Shown: positions 13,614 through 25,573 of the stretch, one piece after another
How positions within the stretch are numbered: the stretch's first letter is position 1
Layout of the letters: each line of letters starts with the position of its first letter
Assembly: GCF_023973825.1 (NCBI RefSeq)
Contig: NC_090119.1
Coordinates: forward strand, 663,001-727,000
Source of the DNA: Plasmodium brasilianum
Taxonomy: Eukaryota; Apicomplexa; Aconoidasida; Haemosporida; Plasmodiidae
Reading direction: 5' to 3'
Length of the DNA: 64,000 nucleotides
Translations under genes and position numbers: made by a program
The notes under the pieces: generated by a model
What the model was told of the DNA's origin: nothing
Databases searched by the model: none
The model's input: only the letters and a program-made list of their open reading frames with translations

Positions 13614-14568
13614 ATGGAACGAAAAAATAGGTTATTGTTTTTTATTACATTTGTAGCCTTTATTATAACTTGGATGTACTATTTTCAAAGTGATTTGGTA
13701 TGATAATATTAATTACATATATTTGTATTATTCATATATTTAGTGCTTTACTTTTAACAATACACTTTTTTGTAATGAAATTATTTACTCTTTTAAATAA
13801 CAAATATTTACATTATTTTATTAGAGTACGTTTAACAAATCCTTTTGTGAGATCTACAGACTTAACGGAAAATTAAATGCAAGAACATATAGATTACTAG
13901 CAAAATATAAGCATGATAAGAATTCAAATATTGTTGAACTAAAAGAAGGAATATCAAATAGTGGAATGTGCATAAGAAAATATTTTTCTAACAATGAAAG
14001 AGAGACCATAGGAAAAAAGAAACAATCAAATAGAGATTCATTAAATGATGATGGAGTCAAAGAAGAAGCTCTGAAAAATAAATCTTGTATCTTTGGAACA
14101 AAAAAATATTCCTATTTTGAAAATAAAATATTCAAAGAACTTGATAATGCTGAATATCTTGAAAAAAACAACAGAATTAGCGATAGAACATACAATAAAA
14201 TAAAGTTTAAAAAGAGAAGATTACGTTTTTCTTTAGTTTTATTATTATTCATACTGATTTTAGTGGTACCCTTAATAGATTTATCCATTTATAATGTTTA
14301 TGGTAAAGAGCTGTTAAGTGCATTGGGGTTGTTGACTTTAAGTACGGGTTATAGTGGTTATTTTCCTGAAGTAAGTGGATCATTAAAAGCTCCATTAGGC
14401 TTAAAAGATTCGATGTTCAGAGAAGTAATAAGAGTTCCAACTATTATAAAATATTGTATTCCTATATTAATAATATTTGTCGTACTTATGTTAAGTATCG
14501 TTTATTACTATAAAAAAGTTATGAAATATGAAAAAATTAAATTCATGGAAAAATTAAAAGAATATTAA
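13614..14568 (+). CDS. Fam-l-like exported membrane protein (short-loop variant)
   Basis: This gene has two exons and 275 residues: exon 1 at 13614-13697 (28-residue leader MERKNRLLFF...), intron at 13698-13824 (GTATGATAATA donor, TTTTATTAG acceptor), exon 2 at 13825-14568. The acceptor is followed by the family codons for STFNKSF, and exon 2 is open throughout. RLLAK is at residues 51-55. YSYFENKIFKELDN is the fam-l block. Membrane segments lie at about 162-180 and 236-256, and the tail is YYYKKVMKYEKIKF. The loop carries ELLSALGLLTLST, parallel to the preceding gene, and lacks the C-GL motif of typical copies. The two genes therefore form a small subfamily, probably by local duplication. 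It is expected to be exported and membrane-anchored, with unknown function. Confidence 0.9.
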
Positions 14569-17231
14569 AGAATATGTTTATTTCTTTAATGAATGTTTCA
14601 AATTGAAGTAACCAAAGTAGTTTCTGTAATGATGTAAATAATAAACATAGCCAAAATTGATTATATTTTATAAATTATTCTCCGTGTACCTAGTCTTTTT
14701 AATGGATATCAGTAAAATATATGTTCTTAGTTTTTTGTAAATTTAAATGTTTTAATTTTTTTTTAATTTGTATTCTAATATACTATTTTAGCTAAATTGA
14801 AATTATACATACAATATTGTTTTTAAAACAGTTTCTCATAAAAAACTTATGTGTATGCGTTAAAATGTATATATATCAGGGAATTTTACACAAATTATAG
14901 GTATTATTGTGATAACTTATTTATTAAATATAGAACATTGTACCTTTTATTTTTTAGCGTGCTTAAGTTTAATGTTATTCTTCTTCGAACAACTAGAAAA
15001 ACAATGTATTAGTATTTTTACATTAAGAATAAATGTATCTAGGTTTTTCTTTAATGGAACGATGTAAGTCTGTTTCATTGCATTAATATATATATATAAC
15101 TTCATATTTATTCTATAAGATAAATTTTATGAGAAAATCATTATAAAACATATTTATTGTAAAGCATTTCTTAATAAAAATTTAGTTACTTTCTTCGTGT
15201 TTTAAAAGGAGAAATATAAAAATATAACAACATAATAACTTTATTAAATATAAGAGTATTTATTATTGCATAATAACTTAGAATTTATGAGCATTAACAA
15301 TTAAAAAAATGGTTAAAATTATATATGATATTATTATTGTGCTTTGTTGAAGTGTTAATTCAATACTATATGATTTAATTAAATATATAATATATAGAAA
15401 ATTTATAAATAAATGTAGTACATATACTTTTTGTTTTTTACATGATTATATAATTAAATTAAAGGATAAATCATAATCATTTATTTGTAGATAATATTCT
15501 TATATGACATTTTTTATTTGTCTTTGTTTTTATCATTATATCAAAATTTTTAATAAGTGTTATATATAAATAAAATAAAAATTTACATCATCTGTAATGA
15601 ACATAAATGCATACTGTAATGTATTTATATAATTATATGTAGCTTAATATTTATATAAATGTTATATTTTTTACTATTGTCTAAAAATGCATTAACATTT
15701 AATATAATTTGAAGATGCATAATAATATATTTAATTTTTATTGGTATTAGTAATTTCTTTAAATTAAAAATATAAAATGTTTAATTAAAATAAAATAAAA
15801 AAAGAAAAGAAATGACTAATTAAACATAATTTATAAATAAATGATGCTCTTTTTGGTTTTCAGTTATATTTTTATAAAATATATATTAAAATGTTACTAT
15901 TTTTTTTTTTTATGAATATTATTTATTTAAGATTAATAAATAAGTTTTCCCGCGGAATATTTTTGCCAATAATTTTCTTTCATTAAATTTACTTTTTGTA
16001 GATTAAAATGAAATTTTATTATTATATTAATATATATTTTATTTATCTCTTTTTTATACAAATCAAAAAGTATTCTTTATTGAATGAAATAATGCATGCA
16101 TATTTTTTTCATATTAAATGTATACTTATGACCTACATAAAATAAGATTAACACATAAGGATATTGTCGAATGATGAAATTGAAAATATTGATAGTAATA
16201 ATTTTAACAAAAAAAATTAATTATAAATATTATTTTATATATTTTTTTTTCATTAATATCTCTTACCATAATTTATTAAAATATATATTCCATTTAATTA
16301 GTGAGTATATACAAAAACATATGGAATAATTCTTTTGTGACAATACATTTTTTTTTTTTACTGTATTAATATTTCTTCTAAATATATATAAACATTTAAA
16401 ACAAAAAACATAAAAAATTTAATTAGATACATATGAATATTTTTTGTTTAGAAATAACTGTATATATTAACCTTATTTAAAAATTACAATATTCTAAAAA
16501 TTATAGTGAAAAAAAAAAAAAAAAATTTTAATTTGTCTTTGAAAAATATATTTTTTTTTACGTTAAGTCGTACCTAATAACTCCTTTTTTAATATATAAT
16601 AGAACACAAAAAGTTCAGATTTTAGAATTAAACATAATAGAAGTTTTACAGCTTATATTTTTTATTATTTAATAATAATATTGTTATATTAACTATTATT
16701 TTTCAAAAATAATAAAGGGCTTTTCCAAAAATTAGTTTTTATTAATTTTGAGTTTTTAATAGGAAAACTTTTTCAAAATTATCATTTATTCATTTATAGC
16801 AAAGTACAATGTATTATTTATATTATATACGTTCTACATTTTGAATAAAATGTATATTTTAGAATTTTACGACAAATATATATTTTTTTATTTATTTTCT
16901 TTTGAAGAGAATATAAAAATTATTTATTTAAGGCACTATATTAAATTACTAAAATATATATTTTGAATATATATGATTGAATCTAAATAATAATACTCTA
17001 ATAAAATTTAGTTTTTTATAAATAATATTATTATAAAAATTTAATAATATATTTATAAAGATATTTTTTCTTTTTTTATAATATAAAATATATTATAGTT
17101 ATATAACTATTATTAAGTTCTTATTGAAAAAAATGTTAAAAAAATAAAAATACATCTGTTCACTGGAAGTATATTACATTATTATTGATTTTTTTCTCAG
17201 TAAATATATTATAATATTTTATATGTACATC
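14569..17231. other. Gene-free interval with flank boxes
   Basis: TTTTATGAGAAAATCATTAT near 15127, about 560 bases past the stop, is the shared downstream box. A degraded version of the upstream box lies near 16812-16860, about 420 bases before the next start. No coding sequence is recognised. Confidence 0.6.
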
Positions 17232-18141
17232 ATGGAACAAAAAATTAAGTCACTCATATTTTTAGAAATTGCTACTTTGATCCTTTTAACGTGGATAAGT
17301 AATTTTATCTGTGTTGAGGTATGATAATACTATTCAAGGATATTTGAACTATTTATACTTTGTGTTTTTTATTTTTAGTAATATTTTTTTTTTACCATAA
17401 ATTGTTTTATTATTTTAAATAATATATGCCTTGTCTTTTCAGAGTACGTATAATAAGTTACTGGATAAAAATTACAGTCATTGTAAAATATTCTCTACAA
17501 GAAGTTATCGATTATTAGCAAAATGTGTACAAAATGTGAATTCAAGTATTATAGATTTAAAAGAAGAGATACGGAATAATGGGAAGCTCCCTCCCCAAGA
17601 TATATCTAATAATGAAAAAGGTATCAAAGGAAAAAAGAAACCGTTCAATAGAAGTTCGTTAAATAAGACAAAATTCTATGCAGAAGTCACAGACTATGAT
17701 AATGCAATGTTTGATGGAAAACATTTCCATTATGAAAAAAAATGGATCGATAAAAAAAATTATGACAATTTTGTTAAAAAAGATAGGGGAGCAAGATATA
17801 TGGCCTTACGAAAATTAAAATATACAGGATATAGATTAGTTTTTGCTATATTTTTTGTTTTTCTGTTGTTCGGAATAGGATTACCAACAATACAGTTTAC
17901 AGAGGTTTTCAATAATATAGGTACATTTTGGACGAGTACACTGGGGCTTCCGTCTATAAAGGACTGGGGAGCTCCAATAAGCAGAGTACTTCCAGATGTT
18001 ATATTAGATAATTCCTTTCTTATATCATATGTTATTTCTATAGTTTTGTTAGTTCTTGTAATTGTATTACTGGTTCCTAAAATCTTTATAAATAATGAAA
18101 AATATAAGAAGCTTAAGTTGAGGAAGGAGAATTATGGATAA
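17232..18141 (+). CDS. Fam-m-like exported membrane protein, intact
   Basis: A two-exon gene of 261 residues: exon 1 at 17232-17318 (leader MEQKIKSLIFLE...), intron at 17319-17442 (GTATGATAATA donor, CTTTTCAG acceptor), exon 2 at 17443-18141. RLLAK is at residues 52-56. The fam-m signature MFDGKHFHYEKKW is at about 118-130, followed by a basic stretch, a membrane segment at about 160-177 and a second at about 222-241. The tail NNEKYKKLKLRKE is the fam-m version of the KYxKIK tail. The product is expected to be exported to the infected red cell as a two-pass membrane protein with unknown activity. A fam-l-like gene lies about 2.7 kb upstream on the same strand, which fits the fam-l/fam-m pairing seen elsewhere in this window. 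Confidence 0.92.
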
Positions 18142-19078
18142 TATATAATAATATGATATATATAGAAAATTATTTAATGTGAAGTTTTACATGGAATATA
18201 TTTAAGCATGTACTTTATAAACATATTGAAATTACATAAATTTTACGAATAAAGATATATATACTTGATCTTTTTGATATGTATCAATAAAAAAAAAAAA
18301 ATTCTTAAATTTTATATGAAATATAATGCTTTAAAATTGTTCAAGAGATATTTTAATATATTGTTTCAATTTATCTACATATTATGTTTTAATAAATGTA
18401 TTTAAAAATATTTTTATGTAAAATATATATGTTCATTTTAAACATAATATATAATATATATAATTTAATAGAATAACTAAAATTTATGTTTGAACTAAAA
18501 ATTGACGAATTCCGTTTTTTTATATTCATGTCTAAAGATATCCATTGTTGGAACAACCATAAAAATGTGTCATTAGTTTTAAATTAAATATATATATGTA
18601 TCTTCTTTTTTATTTAATTAAAGAATATAAATATATTTTTCTGTATATATATATATATGTACATATATATATTTTTTTTTCATTTAAATCGAACTTAATT
18701 ATAATTCTATAAAATAATTTTTATTGGTAATGAATAAAAAAGCATATTTGTGGTATAAAAATTATTAGTTGATGTTCTTTTTTTTTTTTGAATAATGTAA
18801 AAAGGAAATTATAAACATATAATAAAATAGAATTCTTATTAAATATTGAATACATATAATGGTTTAATACTACCAGAATTCTAAAATATTACAGTTAAAC
18901 AAGAAGTTGATTCAAATAATTATTTATTAAGTTTACTTAATTTGGAATTAATTCAATTCAGAATAAATTAACTGAATATATATTATATTGAAAATATATG
19001 TTTATATGTATATATATATTTTTAAATTCTTTATAGGATTAAACCATCGGATTAAGTGTTATAATAAATTAACATATA
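18142..19078. other. Interval between fam-m gene and PIR remnant
   Basis: Downstream-type sequence follows the fam-m gene, including AATTAATTCAATTCAGAATA near 18948 and TATATTATATTGAAAAT near 18980; a similar segment occurs downstream of the gene at 49351. No reading frame can be followed. Confidence 0.5.
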
Positions 19079-19393
19079 ATGCATAGAAATACCTTTTCTT
19101 TCCTTTTTGTAATAACTAATATTATCGGTATAGCCATTGTAATTTGTTTCTTAATGGGAACAATTTTGTTATTTTACATTTATTTTAAAGAAAATGCTAT
19201 ATTCCATTTTATATTATGAATATATTTTAAGTTATCATTTATAATTCATTATTCTTAAAATGTTATAATTTAAAAATAATAATTTTATATATGTTTACTC
19301 CTTTCATTTGTATATTAGTTTAATCCAATTGGATCATATATAAGTAAAAATAGGAAAAGGAAAAATGATATAAGTATAATATCCCTTAATTAA
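19079..19393 (+). pseudogene. PIR-type gene remnant: membrane exon end plus cytoplasmic exon
   Basis: Two pieces resemble the 3' end of a PIR (vir-like) gene. Bases 19079-19219 encode 46 residues with a long hydrophobic segment (FLFVITNIIGIAIVICFLMG) and end in TGA. After a TTGTATATTAG acceptor-like site, bases 19319-19393 encode FNPIGSYISK followed by basic residues and a TAA. The FxPxGSW/Y-type start of a basic cytoplasmic exon directly after a membrane segment is characteristic of PIR proteins. The complete PIR gene at 29113 has FTTFKSWLKS at the equivalent place. The large extracellular part, its cysteines and the first exon are missing, and no clear donor remains. It is most likely a truncated relic. 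A tiny standalone membrane protein is the less likely alternative. Confidence 0.55.
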
Positions 19394-22300
19394 ATACGTA
19401 ACAACTATTAAGGAGAACCATAAACATACTCGTAGTTATTAGAAAGGGAGGAGAATTATAGTAGTTTATAAAGTAAAATGAGCTTCATTTCATAAGTGTT
19501 ATACAGAATATGAAAAAATAAATTTTAAAGATATTAAAAATAGTACACAATTGGGATAAATAAACAATTCTATTATATATGCATAATTAAAAAACAATAA
19601 TAAAAAAAGGGATATAATTAAAATGTATTCCTTTTTTTTTTTTTTAATTTTTATATTTATTTGTATGTACAGTTTTTTACATTTTTTAATAATAATATTA
19701 TTTAAATTTTTGTTTTAATATATTTTTTTAAATTACTATAATTTTTTTACACTGCATTATTATTTCTTTTATATAAAAAGATATATTTTATTTTGATATT
19801 TATTAATAATTAATGGCTTTAATACACCATGAGTTGTCGTAATATATTGTTAAAATATTTTTATTTATTTTAATTATACTTAAGAAATAGTTTAATAAAT
19901 TCATTTATTGATTTGTTAAAGCTTCAAATATATGAAATATGTTACGGTTATAATTAATATAAAAAAAATTTGCATTCATAGATATAATAATTAAATTTAG
20001 AATAAGTGAATTAGCAAATAAAATAGTTCCCATAAATATTTTTCAAAAGGTAGTATCAATGTAACTCATAAAATAATAATTTTAATATTTGTTCATTTTT
20101 ATAAAAAAAGATAAATATAGAATTAAGATTAATGATTGTGTTATCATACATATGAAGATGTTTTGGATTCTTGTTAATACTTATTTATTCTTATTTTATC
20201 GTATTTTTTTTGGTAAAATAATATTTCATTTGATGAACACTGCTTTTATATATATATAAGATGAAATTAATGAATAATATGAACTCTATATAATATGGGA
20301 CTTTTATTATACATATACTTAAATAAATTTGAGTACGAAAGATATTAATTAACTGTTTTATTAATATATATTATTTATTAGAGGATTATGTTATATATAT
20401 AAATAAAAAAATATATTAAAAAAAGTTCATTATTAAAAATATGAATACAATTATTTTTATTCAAAAAAAAAAAAAAAAAAACGAACAACGTGAAATAGGA
20501 AGAATTATATGCAGAAATTAAAACTTAACCTTAAAAAATTATATGTTACTATTGTTAAGTATCATAATTAGAGATAAATTTAAAAAAGGTGTTCTATAAG
20601 TAATTATTATATGAAAAAACTTTCATTATTTAATTTTACAATATTAAAAATAAATTTTAATCTTATAGTTACAGAAAAATTATGTGTAAAATAAAAAGAA
20701 AGAACTTATAAATAAATCTATTGAATAATATTAAAAGATATATTAAACATTCAATTAAATATCAAAATCTTGGAGTAAATAAAATTTTATTTATCATTGA
20801 TATATATAGAATTTTTCATATAATTGATAAACTAATATAAATCATGTAATTCTGTTTAACATATATATTGCGTATTTAGTTTTTAGGACTTTAAAAGAAC
20901 TTATTATATACCATTAATTTAATTTATTAAATATTTTTTTTATGTTTTTTGTAAATTTTGTTTTAATTATTTATTATATTTTATCTAATATACTTTTTAT
21001 AAAATTCGTTTATTAATTTGTTGAAAGGTACATTGCCATACTACATGAGATTTTAATCATTTTAAATGGGATTATTTTGCTATAGTCTATAAGAATTTTT
21101 GTAGTAAATATTTTTATTAACCAGATTTAATTTTTCTAATATGTACTATATATTTTATGTTTTAAAAAAATATGTATAAATATTATATGAAATAAATTTA
21201 TGAATAGAAAAAAAGATTTAGTAATAAAGAAAAAATTATATTTTATTATTTTAGTTTTTATGGTAATTCTCTCGTTATATAATTATGCATTCATAAAATA
21301 AATTATGCATAATAATTAAAAACTAATTCTCAATATATGAGGAATGAAATTATGAAAAAGAAAAATAAATAACACTGCATTATTGCAATTGATAGTCATA
21401 GGTGAATTAAATTTATTTTATAAAATAATATATATAAGATGTTACGAGTTTCGTTAGGATTTTTCTTTTGTATTTTTTACTTTCGTGTTAAATATAATGT
21501 ACTTATACTATAATTAATAAAAAATGTATGTTTTTAATTTTGATACTTAAGTAAATATTCGTATATATAAGACTAATGAAATATAATATTTAACTTTGTT
21601 ATTTGATTTAGTAGTACAAAATTTTATCTAAAAGCAAAAATTAATATTTTTAATATTATACGAAAATATTAATATAAATATGAATGAATACAACAGAAAT
21701 ATATCTATTTATCAGTTAGTGAATCTTAAATATGTAGATGATCTATGGATTAATATTTTACGTTATTCATATAATTGTATGTAATTGAATTAAATTGGAA
21801 AAAATTTGTATTAACTATATAACTATTTAATTTTACTTATTACATAATAGTCATTATAGTAAGTATATTTTAATTATAAAAAATTTAATATAGTTTTTCT
21901 TATAAAAAATGAATTTATTAATTTGTAAAAGAATTATTTGTTTAATTAATTAATTTCGAATAATTATAAGAATTTAAATGTAAAATGTTATTAGACATAA
22001 AAGAATAACAAAAAAACAATTTATTTATTTTATATATATTAAGTTACTCTCATGTAGAAAAATATATACTACCATTATAAATATAAAAAAATACAATTAA
22101 AAATTTTTTTTTTATAAGAATATTAAACTTTAAAACAAGTTACTTATTATATATTATGAATTTTTTTTACTTTTTATATTGATATTTCTTCAATATATAT
22201 ATATATGATTAAAAAAATAAAAAAAAATTGTATAAGTTTAAAAATATTCATAAGGTAAGAATTGTACAGGTTATACATAATTAAAAATTATAAGTCTCAA

Positions 22301-23049
22301 AAGTTATAATACAAAAATAAAAATACCTTCATAATTTACCATTAAAATATATATTTTTTCTTAGATACATTAGCATGCTCATATTTGATTTTTTTAAATA
22401 TATTACAGACTATGAAACAGTTCAAATATTTACATTTTATTTAAAGCAATGTTTTAAGTGACATAAGAAAAAACGTTGTAAAAAATATTTCTTTTCCAGT
22501 ATCATTATTATTATGATATAGTTATAATATTTTATCATAAGTAAGCACATTTTCCATAATTCAATATTAATAATATCAGTATTATTAATAGAAAAACACC
22601 ATTAAAATTATTCATTGTTTTCTTAGTATAATGTACAACATAATATCTAGATTTCGTATATTATGTCTGCTCTATTAATGCTATATATAAAAATATTGAG
22701 AAATCATATATATATATATATATATATTTTTTAATTGTATTAAATTTAAAATTATTTAATTGCTCTACTACATTACATTATATATTTATGAATAAATTAA
22801 AATTATATTATTTTCATTAAAGTTATTTTTTTGAAAATACTATTTGTATATAAATAGCATAATTCATTTTTAATATTATTCTTCGATTGTGCTGTAAAAT
22901 GAATTATAGATATTTCCATTTTATTGAGTTCATATAAAAACGTAGAAAATTTTACAAAATAAATAAAGCTTCCTATACCATTAAGTACATATTATATAAT
23001 TGTTAATTTTTTTAATATTAAATACATTTAAAATTTAAAGATTTATATA
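19394..23049. other. Long gene-free interval
   Basis: No gene is recognised. The sequence is A/T-rich with A runs near 20463 and (TA)n near 22700. Upstream-type boxes for the next gene occur near 22645-22700 and, as ATGAATAAATTAAAATTATA, near 22787-22806. Confidence 0.55.
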
Positions 23050-23895
23050 ATGGAACAGAAAATTAAGTTACCCCTTTTTATTATGATTTGTTCGTTTATA
23101 GTTTTAAGTTGGATATATTATTTTAATCATGATATGGTAGGATGATTTTATTTAGATATATTTATATTATTCGTGTCGTTTTGTTTTATTTTTATTAATA
23201 CTTGATTCACTGTAAAATTATTTATTCTTTTGAAAATTGAATATTTGATTTTTTAGTGTACCTTCAATAAATATTTGTATGGAAAAATCAATATTGATGA
23301 AACAAAAGATATAAGAATTTGTCGATTACTATCAAAATATAAGCAAGTAAAGGATTCAAATATTAAATGGCTAAAAAAAAATATAGAACCTATAGAAGAT
23401 TACGCAAAATCGGGTATTTCTAACAATTCTACAGTAGAAAAAGAAAAAAATAAAAAACCAATTCAATGCTCATTAAATAGTGCAGGTCAATATGGAAGGA
23501 CTAAAAAAAGTAAATCTTCTGTATATAATAAAGGAAATTCACATTTTGAAAAAAGAGTGTTAGACAAAATATATTATAAAAATAAAGTCAGGAATTTTAT
23601 GAATGATGATTTTTTGTTTTTAAAAAATGATATAAAAGTTAACAAATGTATTATCTTTGCTGTAACAGGCTTCTTTTTAATAACTGGAATAATAGGAGCT
23701 GCTTCCATATTATATAATCTTGATAAAGTAACAGGTACTTTTACATTGGACTGGATTGAAGGAATGAATATATTATGTTCTATATTCGTGCTTATAGCTA
23801 TTATAATAATGCTTTATCTCCACAAAGAAATTGTAAAATATGGAAAGATAAAACATATAAAGTTTAAAATGCATAATACGGCATATCCTGAATGA
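23050..23895 (+). CDS. Plasmodium exported protein, third family (LDKIYY type)
   Basis: A two-exon gene of 241 residues: exon 1 at 23050-23136 (leader MEQKIKLPLFIM...), intron at 23137-23256 (GTAGGATG donor, TTTTTTAG acceptor), exon 2 at 23257-23895. RLLSK lies at residues 52-56. The signature HFEKRVLDKIYYKNKVR is at about 125-141, followed by DDFLFLKN, a membrane segment at about 160-182 and a second at about 199-218. The tail KEIVKYGKIKHIKFK keeps the KYxKIK theme of fam-l and fam-m. The leader, intron and upstream region match those families, but the block before the membrane segments differs, so I treat it as a third related family. It is probably exported to the red cell, with unknown function. 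The gene at 62325 is its only intact sibling here. Confidence 0.88.
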
Positions 23896-24924
23896 AAAAT
23901 AACTATTTATAACTGTAAGTTTCTATAAATTGTTATGCTCTATAACCAAATAAAAAACATATCTATAATCTCTTATATCTAATAAATCCATATGCACACG
24001 TCTAGTCATTTTGATCTTTAACAGTGTAAATATACACTTTAATTTTTTTTCTTAATTTGAATGTTTTAATGTTTTCTACTTAGTACATTAAAGACGTTTT
24101 CGGTTTAACAAAGTATTATAGTTAATATATATATTTCTCTATTATTCAAAAATATTTTGAAAATTATGTGTATGATCCCTAAAATTAATATATATAAAGG
24201 CACAATTTATATGATTTTGTTTATGCACTCTTCCATTATATTTTATTTATCTTATTTTATTTTTTTTTTTTTATATTTTTGTAAATCCATAATAGATTAT
24301 TATTTGAGTAAATAAAATAAAGTATTATTCATAGAAAATTAAAAATGAATGTGTCTTGTTCTGCATTTGTTGAAAAAAGGTGAATGTATTATATTATATA
24401 AGCATATATATATATATACTTAAAAAAACTTTAATATTTATATATTATGTTTTATGAAAAATACGTTATAAAATGTAGTTTTTGTAAAAAAACATGCTAA
24501 TGTATGTTTACTTTTCTTTGTTTATACGAAATAAATGTGATATTATAAATATATAATAAAATAATAATCTTTTTAAATATTAAATAATAATAATAGTGTA
24601 CTAAGTTTGGTATTCTAGGCACTTAGAATTATATAAAGAGTTAAAAACATATATAATTTTATTATTGAACTTAATTTTGTTTTTATAAAGGTATGATATT
24701 TTATTCACATAAAAAATAATTTTATATTTATATTTTGAATAATAATAACAAAAAAATCGTATTATTTGACTATTTAATTATTCCTGGAAAAAAACAAAAA
24801 ATAATTCATAAAATCATTATTTCATTATTTTGTTACCATAATTTTTATTTTAATTTTTAGTATTGCGTTATACTTTATTTACTAAATTAAAAAATTTACT
24901 GGAAGAACTATATAACCATATAAT
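23896..24924. other. Downstream flank of exported-protein gene
   Basis: GTTTTATGAAAAATACGTTA near 24447 (about 550 bases past the stop) is the shared downstream box. No coding sequence is seen. Confidence 0.55.
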
Positions 24925-25573
24925 TATGAAAGTTTCGTTTATTTAGATGCTATCTTGGGTGTTTTTTTTTTGTATCATTTTATATCTGACATGAAATATT
25001 TAAATTATTTAGAAGTAAGCTTTCATTTTTATAATATATATGAAGAAAGTAATATTTGTAAAACTGTCTATATGATCAAGGATGAATATATAAAAATAGC
25101 TAAATAAGATATATTAATATTTTACTAAAATTTGATATATATACATAAATATTATAAAACATATATAACAAAAAACAATATAAAATATATTAAAATTTAT
25201 GAATTTTGAAATTATTAAAAGGTATTATTTCCTTAGGAATACCTTTACAGATTTTTATTAGAGAATACTTTGTAGTAATAAAAAATATATTAACTAATAT
25301 TGGAGGGTTAAACTATATACGATTCACCTACGTTATTCTGATACATATAATAACGTATATTTGAGAAATATAAATATTTTTAGAAGGACTATAGAAATCA
25401 TATCACTATATTATATCCTAATAAATGAAAAAAAAAAATTAGCATTAAGCAAAAGGAAATATAGATCATTTACCATATTAATAAGAATTGTTATGTTACT
25501 ATTAATAGTTTTAGCATTATTTATTTTTGATATTATCAATAATAATTCCATTCAAATTATTAATAGTGTATAA
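24925..25573 (+). pseudogene. Unrecognised gene relic with hydrophobic segments
   Basis: I do not recognise this. At 24925 an ATG opens MKVSFI, then a TAG, then a hydrophobic stretch (MLSWVFFFCIILYLT) ending in TGA, with a GTAAGC donor-like site near 25014. Farther on, 25361-25573 is an open frame of about 70 codons without an ATG at its start. It contains a basic stretch (KKKLALSKRKYRS), a membrane-like segment (RIVMLLLIVLALFIFDI) and a TAA. The pattern of leader-like piece, donor, then basic-plus-hydrophobic frame suggests a decayed exported-protein gene. Chance open frames are common in such A/T-rich DNA. Confidence 0.25.
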
